From Streptomyces chattanoogensis (GTDB lineage: Bacteria > Actinomycetota > Actinomycetes > Streptomycetales > Streptomycetaceae), in assembly GCF_001294335.1 (NCBI RefSeq), contig NZ_LGKG01000002.1, forward strand, positions 1 to 64,000: a DNA stretch of 64,000 nt, read 5' to 3'. The position numbers were made by a program, and so were the translations under genes. How positions within the stretch are numbered: the stretch's first letter is position 1; each line of letters starts with the position of its first letter. The notes beneath the pieces are model-generated. The model was given only the letters and a program-made list of their open reading frames with translations, was not told the DNA's origin and made no database searches. Below, in pieces: positions 8,722 to 17,984 of the stretch.

Positions 8722-9315
8722 TCAGGGGCGCACAGCGGCCACCAGCTCGCCGGTTGTCACCACCTGGGCGAAGCCCCCGCCGTGCAGCGAGACGGCACTT
8801 GCCCGGGCCAGCTCGTCGGCCGTCAGGTGCCAGCCGTTGGGGCCGGTCAGGTCGAAGGTGTGGGTGGCGTCGAGGGCGACCAGCATGTCGTAGCCGAGGT
8901 TGCCGCCCATGCGGGCGGTGGTCTCCACGCACATGTTGGTCTGGATACCGGCCAGTACGACCTGGGTGATGCCCGCTGCCTTGAACCAGTCGTCAAGGTC
9001 GGGGGTGCCGTAGAACGCCGAGTTCACGGACTTGGTGACGAGCAGCTCCGGTCCGCCGCTCTTGCCGCGCCGCTTTTGGACGTACTCCTTGAAGTCGTTG
9101 CCGTCGTATCCGGGCCGCAGTGGCGAGCCGGGCTTGTCGGAGTCGTGGCGTACGAAGACGACCGGTCGGTCCGTGTCCTGCCAGGCGGCGATCAGGGAAG
9201 CGATGTTCTCGTCGGCGGCCGGGTTGTTGCGCGGGCCCCAGAACTCCGATGCGTCGAAGGCCTTCTGCACGTCCACCACTACCAGTGCGGCGTTCTGTGT
9301 GATCTCCATGCCCAC
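8722..9315 (-). CDS. Isochorismatase-family cysteine hydrolase
   Basis: A 197-aa protein with the full catalytic set of the family: Asp15 (VVVDVQKAFD), Lys95 (VTKSVNSAFYGT) and Cys129 (QTNMCVETTAR). Members hydrolyse nicotinamide, isochorismate, carbamoyl compounds or related amides; the substrate cannot be told here. It is divergently transcribed from the GlxA-type regulator, the two starts being about 70 bp apart, so the regulator probably controls it. The start could also be Met3. Confidence 0.9.
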   Translation of the reverse strand: MGMEITQNAALVVVDVQKAFDASEFWGPRNNPAADENIASLIAAWQDTDRPVVFVRHDSDKPGSPLRPGYDGNDFKEYVQKRRGKSGGPELLVTKSVNSAFYGTPDLDDWFKAAGITQVVLAGIQTNMCVETTARMGGNLGYDMLVALDATHTFDLTGPNGWHLTADELARASAVSLHGGGFAQVVTTGELVAAVRP

Positions 9316-9383
9316 GATCCTGTCGCCGGGCCCGGCTGGTTCACAGGAGGTGGAAAGACAGCGATCGATGGTTTACTGCCACG

Positions 9384-10376
9384 GTGACGCAACCGGCCCC
9401 CGCCCACCGCATCGCCCTGCTCGCCTTCCCCGGCATCCGGGCCTTCGACGTCTCGGTGATCACCGAGGTGTGGGGTGTGGACCGCACCGACCGCGGGGTG
9501 CCCGCGTTCGAGCTGCGCCGGGTGGCCGCCGGTCCCGAGCCGGTACCGATGCGGGGTGGGCTCGCGTTCACACCGGACCGCACCCTCGCCTGGTTGCCCC
9601 GCGCGGAGCTGATCCTGGTACCGGGCCTGGACGACCATGTCACCCGGGCGCCTGAGCCGGTGCTCGCGGCGCTGCGTCGCGCCCACCTGCGGGGCACCAC
9701 CATCGCCGCGCTGTGCGGTGGAGCGTTCACACTCGCCCAGGCGGGCCTGCTGGACGGCCGCCGGGCGCTGACGCACTGGGCGCTGGCCGATCAGCTGCGG
9801 ATCCGGCACCCGCGGGTGCGTGTCGAACCGGACGCCCTGTTCGTCGAGGACGGCAATCTGTGGACGTCCGCCGGCACCGCCGCCGGCATCGATCTGTGTC
9901 TGCACCTGGTGCGCACCCTGCACAGTGCGGAGGCGGCCGCGACGGTCGCCCGATCCATGGTCACCGCACCGTTCCGGACCGGCACCCAGGCCCAGTTCAT
10001 CGACCATCCGACCCCGCACGCCGACCGTGACGCGGACGCATTGGCTGAGGTACGCGCCTTTGCCCTGGCGCATCTCGACAAGCCGCTTACCGTGTCCGCG
10101 CTCGCCGCCCGTGCCGGGATGTCGCCGCGCTCCTTCGCCCGGCACTTCGCGGCGGCCACCGGGACCACGCCGCTGCGCTGGCTTGTGGACCACCGCATCG
10201 CGACGGCCCAGAAGCTCCTCGAACGCACTGACCTGCCCATGCCTGAAGTCGCCCGCCGGTCCGGTTTCGGCAGCGAGGTCACCATGCGCCAGCACTTCAC
10301 CTCCCGCTTGGCGACCAGTCCACGCGCCTACCGCACCGCGTTCGCCGAGCGACCGCCTTGTGGGCAGGCTCGTTGA
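9384..10376 (+). CDS. GlxA-family AraC-type transcriptional regulator
   Basis: A 330-aa regulator: an N-terminal DJ-1/PfpI-like domain with the nucleophile-elbow Cys111 (ALCGGAFTLAQAG) and a C-terminal AraC double helix-turn-helix (about 225-320, ending in RSGFGSEVTMRQHF). This architecture is typical of GlxA regulators, which often control a neighbouring hydrolase; here the divergent isochorismatase-like gene is the obvious target. Translation starts at GTG 9384. Confidence 0.9.
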   Translation: MTQPAPAHRIALLAFPGIRAFDVSVITEVWGVDRTDRGVPAFELRRVAAGPEPVPMRGGLAFTPDRTLAWLPRAELILVPGLDDHVTRAPEPVLAALRRAHLRGTTIAALCGGAFTLAQAGLLDGRRALTHWALADQLRIRHPRVRVEPDALFVEDGNLWTSAGTAAGIDLCLHLVRTLHSAEAAATVARSMVTAPFRTGTQAQFIDHPTPHADRDADALAEVRAFALAHLDKPLTVSALAARAGMSPRSFARHFAAATGTTPLRWLVDHRIATAQKLLERTDLPMPEVARRSGFGSEVTMRQHFTSRLATSPRAYRTAFAERPPCGQAR

Positions 10377-10441
10377 TCGCGGGCCCGCCACGACGCTCCC
10401 CGGGGCCGGCTCAACGGCTCACGGGCCGGCGCAAGGACTCA

Positions 10442-11791
10442 TCAGCCCACTGTCCGGTAGGCCGTGAGACCGGTGTCCTCCTGGGTTTCAGTGATGCCAA
10501 CGTAGTTGTCCAAGACGTAGGGAGCGATGCCTGGCGCATCCTCCTTGTCCTTGCCGGTGCCGGCGTCGAGGACAACAGGGCCGTTGCTGGTGGTGCCGTA
10601 GATCAGTCCTTGGCGGACGAGGGTGACCTTCGGCGCGACCCTGCTGGCGGGCTCGTCGGGCAGCTTCCAAAGTTCCTTGCCGCTCTTGGGGTCGTAGGCG
10701 GCGAGGGCCTTCTCCAGTCTGCTGCCCGAGCACACGGTGGCCGAGAGACCGTCGTACGCGCAGTCTGAACCGGGCGAGCCCGCGGGGAGCATGCGTCGCA
10801 CTTTGCCAGTGGCGGCTTCGAGGAGGTAGTTCCGTTCGTCGGCGTTGTGCGCGTACTCGGACGTCATGACGGAGTCGGGCCCTGCCACGTCCAGCCCTGA
10901 CGGCGAGGGGTCCGCACTCTCGCGCGGGGACTGCCAAACCTGCCGGCCACTGGCCCCGTTCAAGCCGACGACCTGGTCGTCTCTGCCTTCCTCGCCCGTA
11001 ATCGCCACCACCGTGTTGCCGGCGACGACAGCGCCCGTCCGGTACCAGCCGTCGGCGGCCCACGCCTGCTTGTGGCTCTTGAGGCTGACGCCGAAGATTT
11101 TGCCGCGTGCGAAGACAATGACTGTGTCGCCGCTGCGACCGATCACATGAGCCTCGTCACGGTCATCGCCGAAGTCGTCTTCCTCGGCGAGCTTGATCTC
11201 CACGAACCACGACTTCACGGCCCTGGCTGTGTCGGTCGCCATGAGCTCCACGACGTCATGCCCCTTGCTCGTCCCAGAGCCCCGCACCTCGGTCACCAGC
11301 GCATTGAGGGCCCACGTTGTGCTGCCCTCGGAGGTGATGAGCGGCGCCTCGGCGGGGTTGTCCCCGATGAGCCCGCCGAGGTCCTCCAGCCTTGTGACCG
11401 GTACGTGTTCGGGTCGGATGAGTGCTGACTTGCTCGCCTTGAGGCCGTCGAAGACCTCCAGCCCGTCGGGCCGGGCGATAAATGCCACACCCTTGTGCAG
11501 CGCCACTGGCAGCGGGAGCCGCACACCGGCGATAGCCACCTTCCCCGCACCCGCCGAATCGGGAAGCGCTATCGCCCTTGTCCTTGAGAACCTCAATGGC
11601 GCAGGGAAGCCCTTGGGCCTGTGCGCAGACGCGGGCGCACGCTTGCCGCTTGTCCCTCCTTTGCCCGTCCGGTCCTCCGCCTCCCCTCCGGAACCGCACG
11701 CCGATAGAACCAAGGCGAGCACTGCGATTGCCGTACCGCATCGGACAGGCCGCTGGGCGCCCATGAAGATCCCTCCCCGTCTCCCCATCAA
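10442..11791 (-). CDS. PQQ-like beta-propeller lipoprotein
   Basis: A 449-aa predicted lipoprotein. A signal peptide ends in the lipobox LVLSAC with Cys32 counted from the first Met; a second start at Met10 (MGAQRPVRCG) would give a more usual length. The mature part contains repeated Trp- and Gly-rich blades (QVWQSPRES, SGKELWKLPDEP) characteristic of PQQ-like beta-propellers, which in this setting usually act as cell-surface scaffolds rather than quinoprotein dehydrogenases. It is convergent with the GlxA gene. Its role is unknown. Confidence 0.8.
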   Translation of the reverse strand: MMGRRGGIFMGAQRPVRCGTAIAVLALVLSACGSGGEAEDRTGKGGTSGKRAPASAHRPKGFPAPLRFSRTRAIALPDSAGAGKVAIAGVRLPLPVALHKGVAFIARPDGLEVFDGLKASKSALIRPEHVPVTRLEDLGGLIGDNPAEAPLITSEGSTTWALNALVTEVRGSGTSKGHDVVELMATDTARAVKSWFVEIKLAEEDDFGDDRDEAHVIGRSGDTVIVFARGKIFGVSLKSHKQAWAADGWYRTGAVVAGNTVVAITGEEGRDDQVVGLNGASGRQVWQSPRESADPSPSGLDVAGPDSVMTSEYAHNADERNYLLEAATGKVRRMLPAGSPGSDCAYDGLSATVCSGSRLEKALAAYDPKSGKELWKLPDEPASRVAPKVTLVRQGLIYGTTSNGPVVLDAGTGKDKEDAPGIAPYVLDNYVGITETQEDTGLTAYRTVG

Positions 11792-12408
11792 AAGTGACAG
11801 TCAATCACCTGGGGCCGGGATTCGCCCGCGCGTCACGAGTCAAGGTCGCACACAGCGTCCGGTACGTGGCGGCTCAGCCGGCCGATGCCATGTCGGCCCG
11901 AACCTCTGGGTCACGATCGCCGGAAAGCCAGATGCGTGCTGCCCGCGGCCGAGGACGAGAAGCCGCCCGCGCGCCGTACGCAGGCCGGCAAGTGGTGAGG
12001 AATTACGAGGTCGCTGCCAGTTCTACGAGCGTGGCTTTGTTGATGAGAACTGACCGCACCGGTAGGGGAGATGGGGAGGCGTCGGCGGCGCGTCGTGTTC
12101 GGTGTTCATGCGGAACGACAGCCCCCGGCGCGGCGCTCCGTCGCAGGGTCTCGCCTCGGCAAGCTGAGATGAGGCCCCGAGGAGCTCTGCGTGGTGTTCC
12201 GACTCCTTGGCATCCGGCTGCGGACACCGCGCAAGAAACCGTTTGGCGGCCCACCGCGGCCACTGCTACGTTTTCGGAGGCCGTGCGAGAGAACGAGGAG
12301 GTGGTACCCGTGAACGCAGTATCGACATGGGTGCTCCCCTTCGGGGTCACGGTCGGGCGGTAGGTCGTCCGGGAGCGCCGTTCAAGCGCACTCCCGAAAG
12401 GCACGACC
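11792..12408. other. Spacer with a possible 17-codon leader
   Basis: About 600 bp between the divergent lipoprotein and hydrolase genes. I recognise no gene. A very short frame (GTG near 12310 to TAG 12361-12363, ending PFGVTVGR), preceded by GAGGAGG, lies just upstream of the hydrolase and contains a small CCCC-TTC-GGGG hairpin. It could be a leader peptide, but nothing proves that. Confidence 0.35.
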
Positions 12409-13140
12409 ATGCACTTCACTTCTGAGCAGCGTCTCGACGGCGGTGTCCTCGAGCGCGAATTCACTCTCGGCGAGATCCCCGGCATCCTGTGGACGCCGGC
12501 GGCCGCCTCCGCACCGGCGCCGCTGATCCTGCTCGGCCACCCCGGCGGACTGCGCACGATGTACCCCCGGCTGGCGGCGCGGGCCCGGCACGCTGCGGCG
12601 GACGGCTTTGCCGCGGCCGCCATCGAGCTCCCCGGGAGTGGTGAACGGCCCCGTTGGGCCGCTGCCGAGCGGGCCCGCGCCGACCTGCGCCGGGTGCTGG
12701 AGGCCGGCGAGCCGGTCGGCGACGAGATCATCGACGCCCTGATCCTCCCGCTCGTCGAAAAGGCGGTCCCGGAATGGCAGGCCTTGTTGGACGTCCTTCT
12801 GTCGCTGCCCGGGATCGGCGGGCCGGTCGGGTACTCGGGGGGAGTGATTTCCCTCGGCGTCCGGCTGGTGGTGGTCGAGCCGCGTATCTCGGCCGCCGTT
12901 CTGTTCGCCGGGAGTTTCGTCCCTCGCGCCATGTTCGAGGAGGCCCGCCAGGTCGCCATTCCGCTGCACGTCCTGCTGCAGTGGGACGACGAAGGCAACG
13001 ACCGGCAGGCGGCCCTGGACCTGTTCGACGCCTTCGGCTCCAAGGAGAAGACGCTGCACGCCAATCTGGGCGGGCACACCGGCGTCCCGCAGTTCGCGGG
13101 GGACGCCGCGGCTCAGTTCTTCACCCGGCACCTGAAGTGA
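12409..13140 (+). CDS. Alpha/beta-fold hydrolase
   Basis: A 243-aa dienelactone-hydrolase-like protein. The nucleophile elbow is GYSGG with Ser143, the acid is probably Asp193 or Asp194 (LLQWDDEGND) and the base is His223 (LGGHTGVP). The N-terminal oxyanion strand reads LILLGHPGG. Substrate unknown. The gene is monocistronic, with a purine-rich CCCGAAAGG about 8 bp before the ATG. It is convergent with the DUF gene at 13317. Confidence 0.85.
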   Translation: MHFTSEQRLDGGVLEREFTLGEIPGILWTPAAASAPAPLILLGHPGGLRTMYPRLAARARHAAADGFAAAAIELPGSGERPRWAAAERARADLRRVLEAGEPVGDEIIDALILPLVEKAVPEWQALLDVLLSLPGIGGPVGYSGGVISLGVRLVVVEPRISAAVLFAGSFVPRAMFEEARQVAIPLHVLLQWDDEGNDRQAALDLFDAFGSKEKTLHANLGGHTGVPQFAGDAAAQFFTRHLK

Positions 13141-13316
13141 AGCCGCACCTGAAGTGAAGCCGGGACGTCAGGCCACCGGCAGACGGTGCGGCGGGGCCCA
13201 GGCCGGCACGGGCCACCGCTGACACCGGATCGCGTCGCCGAACGGTGCACGTCCACGAGCCGGGCCCCGGGGGCGTCATGACTGTCCCTGGGGCCGGTGG
13301 TGAGTGTGCGGGTCGG

Positions 13317-13934
13317 TTATTCGCTCAGCCCCACCACTCCCCAGCCCCGCCGGGCGGCTTCGGTCAGGACGCGCCCCCAGTCCTCCAGCAGGCCGGTGAA
13401 ACCGTCGAAGTCGCCGACCCAGCCCGTGGGATCGGCGGCATGCTCGGTGAACGCTCCACGCAATCTGCCGAGCCGGGGCCGCATCCCCTCCCATGTCGCG
13501 GCCAGTTCCCGCACGGTGTCCGGCGAACGAGCAAGCAGCAGGCCGTAGGAAACTTCGGGATCGTCGCAGAAGAAGCCCGGATCGGTGTACTGCGCCTGTC
13601 CGTCCGCCCCCTCCCAGATCAGCCCGAGCAGCAAGGAGTCCAACTCGGTCCGCAGGTGCGGGTCGGCATGGTCGCGGAGGGACTCCCACCGCTCCCCGGC
13701 CCAGAAGTGCGCCTTGAACGAGCCGCAGGTGTGCCGGAACTCGTAGACGGCGAAGTAGGCACCATGGGGCCCCCGCGGCCATTCCCAGTCGCCCTCGATC
13801 CCCAGCGCATCGTGGTCCCACAGCCCCGTCTCGTCCGCATACCAGGCATCCCTCAAACGTGACAGCCGCTCCCGGGACGGCACCGCCCCCAACCATGACC
13901 AGTCGACGATCATCACGGTGATATCCAGTCCCAT
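13317..13934 (-). CDS. Uncharacterised Streptomyces protein
   Basis: A 205-aa protein starting at Met 13934 (MGLDITVMIVDWSWLG). It is rich in Trp and acidic residues, with no signal peptide or membrane helix. I recognise it only as a type of conserved Streptomyces hypothetical. The open frame continues upstream to 14204, but that part has low-complexity composition and no ribosome site, so the shorter start is preferred. Confidence 0.65.
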   Translation of the reverse strand: MGLDITVMIVDWSWLGAVPSRERLSRLRDAWYADETGLWDHDALGIEGDWEWPRGPHGAYFAVYEFRHTCGSFKAHFWAGERWESLRDHADPHLRTELDSLLLGLIWEGADGQAQYTDPGFFCDDPEVSYGLLLARSPDTVRELAATWEGMRPRLGRLRGAFTEHAADPTGWVGDFDGFTGLLEDWGRVLTEAARRGWGVVGLSE

Positions 13935-14405
13935 GGGTGTGAGGCTACTGAGCAGTGTTCGGGGGAGCTGCACGCCTGCGTGGCCGCAGCGGCGAGAGCG
14001 TGCAGCGGGGCGAGCGGCCGCTTGCCGCTGCGATCGGACCCGTAAAACGCGGCCTGGAACGCCGTCGCGGGCGGGGCTGCTCTGCTCGCCGGGGCCGCCC
14101 TCCTTCATCGATAGCGATGGCCAACCGTCAGGGCGCCCCCGGACAGCGCCGACATGTTGGGTCTGACAGGCGTGCCGGCCCGCGCCTGCCCTGCCCATGC
14201 CCATGCCCCTGTGTGGCCGCGTGCTGTGCGAAGGGCGGACTCTTGCGGTGGCGTGGCCTCGGCGTCACGTCCGGCGCGTCCTGCCGGGGCGGTCTGCTGT
14301 GGTCTCTCAGCTTGTTTTTTAACCTCCGGCTGTCCTGGCTCATCGATACCTGAGCGGTCTCATTGAAGTGGGATCGTGGTCGAGCCCACTGCTTCAAGGA
14401 AATGC
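13935..14405. other. Spacer, no gene recognised
   Basis: About 470 bp. The plus strand carries a run of T residues near 14320 (TTGTTTTTTAACC) that could be part of a factor-independent terminator, but no strong stem precedes it. Nothing else is recognisable. Confidence 0.4.
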
Positions 14406-15233
14406 TCAAGCACCCAGGGCGAGGAACTGGCGGGCGCCGCGCAACGCGGTGTGCAGCTTGCGCTGGGTGGCGCGACTGTCGAGGCGGACATCGAGCGCCC
14501 CGGGAATTGCGCTATTGGCCCGCAGACCCGCAGGCAGTCGCGAGGCGTCGAGCCCGTCACGCTTGGCGATGAGGCTTCCGAGTTCATGACGGCTCACGGC
14601 GTCGGCTCCGGCCAGATGGTGCATGCCGTTCGCCTTGCCGCATGCGAGTTCCAGCAGGGCGGCGGCCAGGTCGGCGACGTGCACGGGGCAGCGGATGTCG
14701 TCGGTGAACAGGGCGCCGTCTCGGGTGCCGGCAGCAAGGTCGTGCACCGCGCGTACGTGCGTGGACCCCTGATCGCCGATGATCAGCGAGGTGCGAGCGA
14801 TGACGGCATCCGGGTACGCGAAACGGATCCCTGTCTCTGCTGCGGCCTTCGCCGCGCCGTAGGGGGTGACAGGATCGGGAAGGCAGGATTCGTCGTAGCG
14901 GACGCTGGCACCAGAGAACACCGCGTCGCTGGATACATGGACTAGGCGGCAGCCGTACTTCGCCGCAGCCATCGCCAGACGGACAGGGCCTTCGGCCGTG
15001 ACCGCCCAGTCGGATCCGCCGCTCGTCGCGTTGACGACGAGGCACGGGGCGGCCGTGGCCACGACGGCTTCGACACGCTCGGGATCCCGCAGGTCAAGCG
15101 CGTGCCACGTGACCTCCGCACTGCGGCCGGGCCTGGTCGCGAAGATCGCGACCGTCGCGTGTCCGGCCACGGCCGCCTGGCGGACCAGCTCAGCCCCCAG
15201 AAAACCGCTACCGCCGATGATCAGAATCGTCAT
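14406..15233 (-). CDS. RmlD-like NAD(P)-dependent sugar/epimerase-family reductase
   Basis: A 275-aa extended SDR. The nucleotide-binding motif is GGSGFLG (7-13) and the catalytic pair is Tyr125/Lys129 (PYGAAKAAAE), with the Ser in HVSSDAVFSG. It resembles dTDP-4-dehydrorhamnose reductase, but no other deoxysugar genes are nearby, so a different substrate is likely. The frame is open to 15641; the ATG at 15233 is chosen because MTILIIGGSGFLG is the canonical family start. Confidence 0.85.
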   Translation of the reverse strand: MTILIIGGSGFLGAELVRQAAVAGHATVAIFATRPGRSAEVTWHALDLRDPERVEAVVATAAPCLVVNATSGGSDWAVTAEGPVRLAMAAAKYGCRLVHVSSDAVFSGASVRYDESCLPDPVTPYGAAKAAAETGIRFAYPDAVIARTSLIIGDQGSTHVRAVHDLAAGTRDGALFTDDIRCPVHVADLAAALLELACGKANGMHHLAGADAVSRHELGSLIAKRDGLDASRLPAGLRANSAIPGALDVRLDSRATQRKLHTALRGARQFLALGA

Positions 15234-15262
15234 GACGTAACACCGTAGGGGGCCCTCCTGCC

Positions 15263-15293
15263 GCTCCAACTTCGATGAGACTGCTCCAACTTC
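15263..15293. promoter_or_regulatory. Paired direct repeats upstream of the RmlD-like gene
   Basis: GCTCCAACTTC occurs twice, at 15263-15273 and 15283-15293, exactly 20 bp apart (two helical turns), about 30 bp upstream of the reductase start. Spaced direct repeats of this kind usually bind a dimeric regulator. No candidate regulator lies next door. Confidence 0.4.
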
Positions 15294-15324
15294 ACTATTG
15301 GTTTTCTGGGTCGAAACGCACCTC

Positions 15325-16900
15325 GAACTAGGCCGCTCACGTGGGAATTCTCCGGACGTTGAGGAGGCCCTCGTCTGATCATGTGCCCCGACCAGGGTGA
15401 ACGTGATCACGACGAAGGCCGTGAGGGTGAGTCTGCTGCCTGAAGCTGTTCCAGAGGAGGCGTTCGCGGAAGCGTCACGCTTCCGGAACGAGTTGTACTC
15501 GTGTCTGAGTGTGCGGGGCGATGAGCTGTTCGAGCTGGCGGACGCGGTGTTGTGTGCTCCGGGTGCGGTGCACTCAGCGGTGGAACTGACGTTGCTGCCC
15601 GAGCACCGGCGTGGGCACGGGGCGATGTACGACGGCATCAATCAGGGCCGGATTGAAGCCGACCGGCTGCGGCAGGTGCTGGCCGGTCTGCCGCTGCCAC
15701 GGTTCCCGGACGGGCGCCTGGTGCTGGCAGTGGATGTCTCGCCGTGGCTGCGGTCGGACGCGCCATGCTCGCCGGACCGGCTGTTCTGCCACGTCTACGG
15801 CCGTGCGAAGACGGCCTCTCAGTTCATTCCCGGCTGGCCGTACTCGTTCGTCGCGGTGCTGGAGATGGGTGCCACGTCCTGGACGCAGATCCTGGACGCG
15901 GTCCGGTTCGGTCCGGCCGACGACGCCACCGCTGTCACTGCCGCCCAGCTCCGCGACCTCGTCGAACGGCTCATCACAGCGGGTCAGTGGCAGCCCGGCG
16001 AGCCGGATATCGCCATCGTCACCGACGCCGGATACGACGTCACCTGCTTGGCCTGGGTCCTGCGGGACCTACCCATCGAGCTGATCGGACGGATCCGCGG
16101 CGACCGCGTGATGCGGCTACCGAAACCGCCGCGGGTCTACGACCCCAAGGGCGGCCGACAGCCCAAACACGGCGGCGAGTTCATCTTCGGTGACCCCAGT
16201 ACCTGGGGAACCGAACAGGCCGTGACGACCACGGGCACCCGGCTCCACGGACAGGCAACCGCGCAAGCGTGGGACCGGCTCCACCCTCGGCTCACTCGTC
16301 GGGCGGCCTGGCTCGACCACAACGGGCCGCTGCCCATCATTGAGGGCACCGTCGTTCGCCTGGTCGTTCAGAAGCTGCCCAGCGGCGGGGTCAAAAGCCC
16401 GTCTGGTTGTGGTGGTCGGGCACCGGAGCCACCGAGGCGGACGTCGATCGCTGCCGGCAGTCCTTCCTCCGCCGCTTCGACATCGAGCACACATTTCGTC
16501 TGTTCAAGCAGACACTCGGGCGGACCAAGCCCCGACTCCGCAGCTCGGAAGCAGCCGACCGGTGGACCTGGCTGGTGATCGCTGCCTACGCCCAGCTCCA
16601 GCCGGCCCGCCCGCCGGCCACCGACTTGCGACGGCCCCGGGAGAAGCCAGCCGAACCGAACAGACTCACACCCGCCCGCGTCCGCAGGGAGTTCAGAAAC
16701 CTGCAGACGAAGACGGGCTCCCCAGCCGGTGCACCGAAACCGGCCCGCCCCGGGCCCGGGCGACCGCCGGGCTCGAAGAACCATCGCCCGGCCACCCAGC
16801 ATGACATGGGTCGGATCCTGGCGACCGGTGAGACATACAGCCGTCCCACCCATCACAAAGTGGGAACCAAGCCCCGACGCACACGATGAATGGCCAGTTC
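15325..16900 (+). mobile_element. IS4/IS701-like insertion sequence
   Basis: The element surrounds the frameshifted transposase. Candidate imperfect terminal inverted repeats are GAACTAGGCCGCTCACGTG at 15325-15343 and the reverse complement of 16882-16900, which match over most of 19 bp if small gaps are allowed. No target duplication could be confirmed. The boundaries are tentative; the right end reaches the 3' end of the neighbouring minus-strand gene. Confidence 0.5.
15397..16889 (+). pseudogene. DDE transposase of an IS4/IS701-like element, -1 frameshift
   Basis: From GTG 15397 the first frame carries the DDE residues of an RNase H-like transposase: DVSPWLR (first Asp) and TDAGYD (second Asp). 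At about 16391, within GTCAAAAGCC, the coding sequence moves to the -1 frame and continues KPVWLWWSGTGATE through IEHTFRLFKQTLG (the Glu) to 16889. Together the frames make a full-length protein of about 497 aa. A missing base in the A4 run or a programmed slip would both explain it. I favour mutation, since relatives I can recall are single frames. Confidence 0.75.
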
Positions 16901-17354
16901 AGACGCACGCAGGACGCACGGCCATCGCATCGACCCCCGCCGCCCGAAGCCTGCGAGCCAAGCGCTCGATCTCGGGAAGAGTCCCCGCGTAAGCCCCGGC
17001 CAGCACCCGCTCCAGCACAACCTTCACATCCGCCAGGCCGATACTCAGCTCAGCCCGTAGCACCCGCATGACCTTGGTCTTTTGCACCGGCAGGGGTACC
17101 TGCAACGCCGCTGGCCTGTGCTCAGAAAGCAGCCGGCCCCGCAGTTCATCGGGCAGGTCACGGCCACACACCGCCACTGCAAACCCGCAGGCCGAGCACG
17201 TGGACCCGACATCCCACCGCAGCGAGTCACCCACCAACGCCTGGACGCCCTGCCACTCCGCCTCTGCACCACACCCCTGGCACGCAGCGGAATACCTGAC
17301 CGATTCGAAGACCGACTGCTGCACAACCCCGCCTTTCAGCAGAGACGAGGTCAA
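16899..17354 (-). CDS. Zinc-ribbon protein with L7/L12 C-terminal-like domain
   Basis: A 151-aa cytoplasmic protein. Residues about 20-70 contain two Cys pairs (ACQGCG and CSACG) that could form a zinc ribbon. The C-terminal 60 residues (VMRVLRAELSIGLADVKVVL...) resemble the ribosomal L7/L12 C-terminal fold. Function unknown; binding to translation factors is a speculation from the fold. The 3' end abuts the IS element at 16900, so the last residues may have been altered. Confidence 0.7.
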   Translation of the reverse strand: MTSSLLKGGVVQQSVFESVRYSAACQGCGAEAEWQGVQALVGDSLRWDVGSTCSACGFAVAVCGRDLPDELRGRLLSEHRPAALQVPLPVQKTKVMRVLRAELSIGLADVKVVLERVLAGAYAGTLPEIERLARRLRAAGVDAMAVRPACV

Positions 17355-17588
17355 ACGGCAAGGTTACGGGATGCGCAACGCCACCAACCACACCGCACAC
17401 CCCCACCATTGGGCGTGAACACTCCCTCACCACCGCCTGGCGGTTCTGTTCGGAGGCCGCCGTACGCTTGGCCTGCTGGTGTGGGCCCTTCGATTCGCAG
17501 ATGCGCCGCAGTCGATCTGTGTGCGGTCTATCCCGCGCGTTCCAATCCGGCGTTCTTGTGCCAGGAGTCGGTGGTCGCGACCTCGGGT
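17355..17588. other. Short spacer
   Basis: No gene or repeat is recognisable in these 230 bp between two minus-strand genes. It must hold the promoter of the zinc-ribbon gene. Confidence 0.4.
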
Positions 17589-17984
17589 TCAGTGCAAGCC
17601 ACGCTCGCGCCGCGTCAGACCGAACGCGCGACCAAGGGCTTCCTGTACCGCATATTTTCCTCCCAGCATGAAGCTGTACTCGCCTGAGTCGACCTGGTGC
17701 GCACGAGCGTGGCGCAGGACTGCCCTGGTTGCCACGACGACGCCGTAGTCCTCGTGGCGCAGTTCCTCTTCGATGCCCGCAACAAGGTGGTTGAGGAACG
17801 AGGGCACATCCTCGGGCCATTCCCAGTCGTCGAGCACCCCGTCCACTGCCTCGAACACGAAGCCTTCGGGGGCGGGCTCGAAATCAAGGGTGACGTTGAT
17901 GTAGGGCGCGCAATTCCCCCTCGGTACCCGCAGCACGTGAACCCCACGGATCGGGTGCGGAGGGAAGCGTCTGGGCTCGGTCAC
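17589..17984 (-). CDS. Stand-alone EF-G domain IV-like protein
   Basis: A 131-aa protein. After PYINVTLDFEPAP the sequence follows the pattern of elongation factor G domain IV: a GF-F strand, an FLNHLVAGIEEEL helix, a VVVATRAVL strand, and the hallmark H-x-VDSxE-x-F segment (AHQVDSGEYSFMLGG) followed by the final helix. There is no GTPase domain. Such single-domain proteins occur in Streptomyces, but I know of no assigned function. The start at 17984 is preceded by weak ribosome-site-like sequence. Confidence 0.65.
   Translation of the reverse strand: MTEPRRFPPHPIRGVHVLRVPRGNCAPYINVTLDFEPAPEGFVFEAVDGVLDDWEWPEDVPSFLNHLVAGIEEELRHEDYGVVVATRAVLRHARAHQVDSGEYSFMLGGKYAVQEALGRAFGLTRRERGLH

Noticed and set aside
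12310..12363. Regulatory leader peptide before the alpha/beta hydrolase
   Set aside because: The frame has a ribosome site, but no run of a diagnostic amino acid and no convincing alternative hairpins. It is mentioned as a spacer feature only.
14406..15233. Part of a deoxysugar or glycosylated natural product cluster
   Set aside because: Only one RmlD-like gene is present; no nucleotidyltransferase, dehydratase or glycosyltransferase is nearby.
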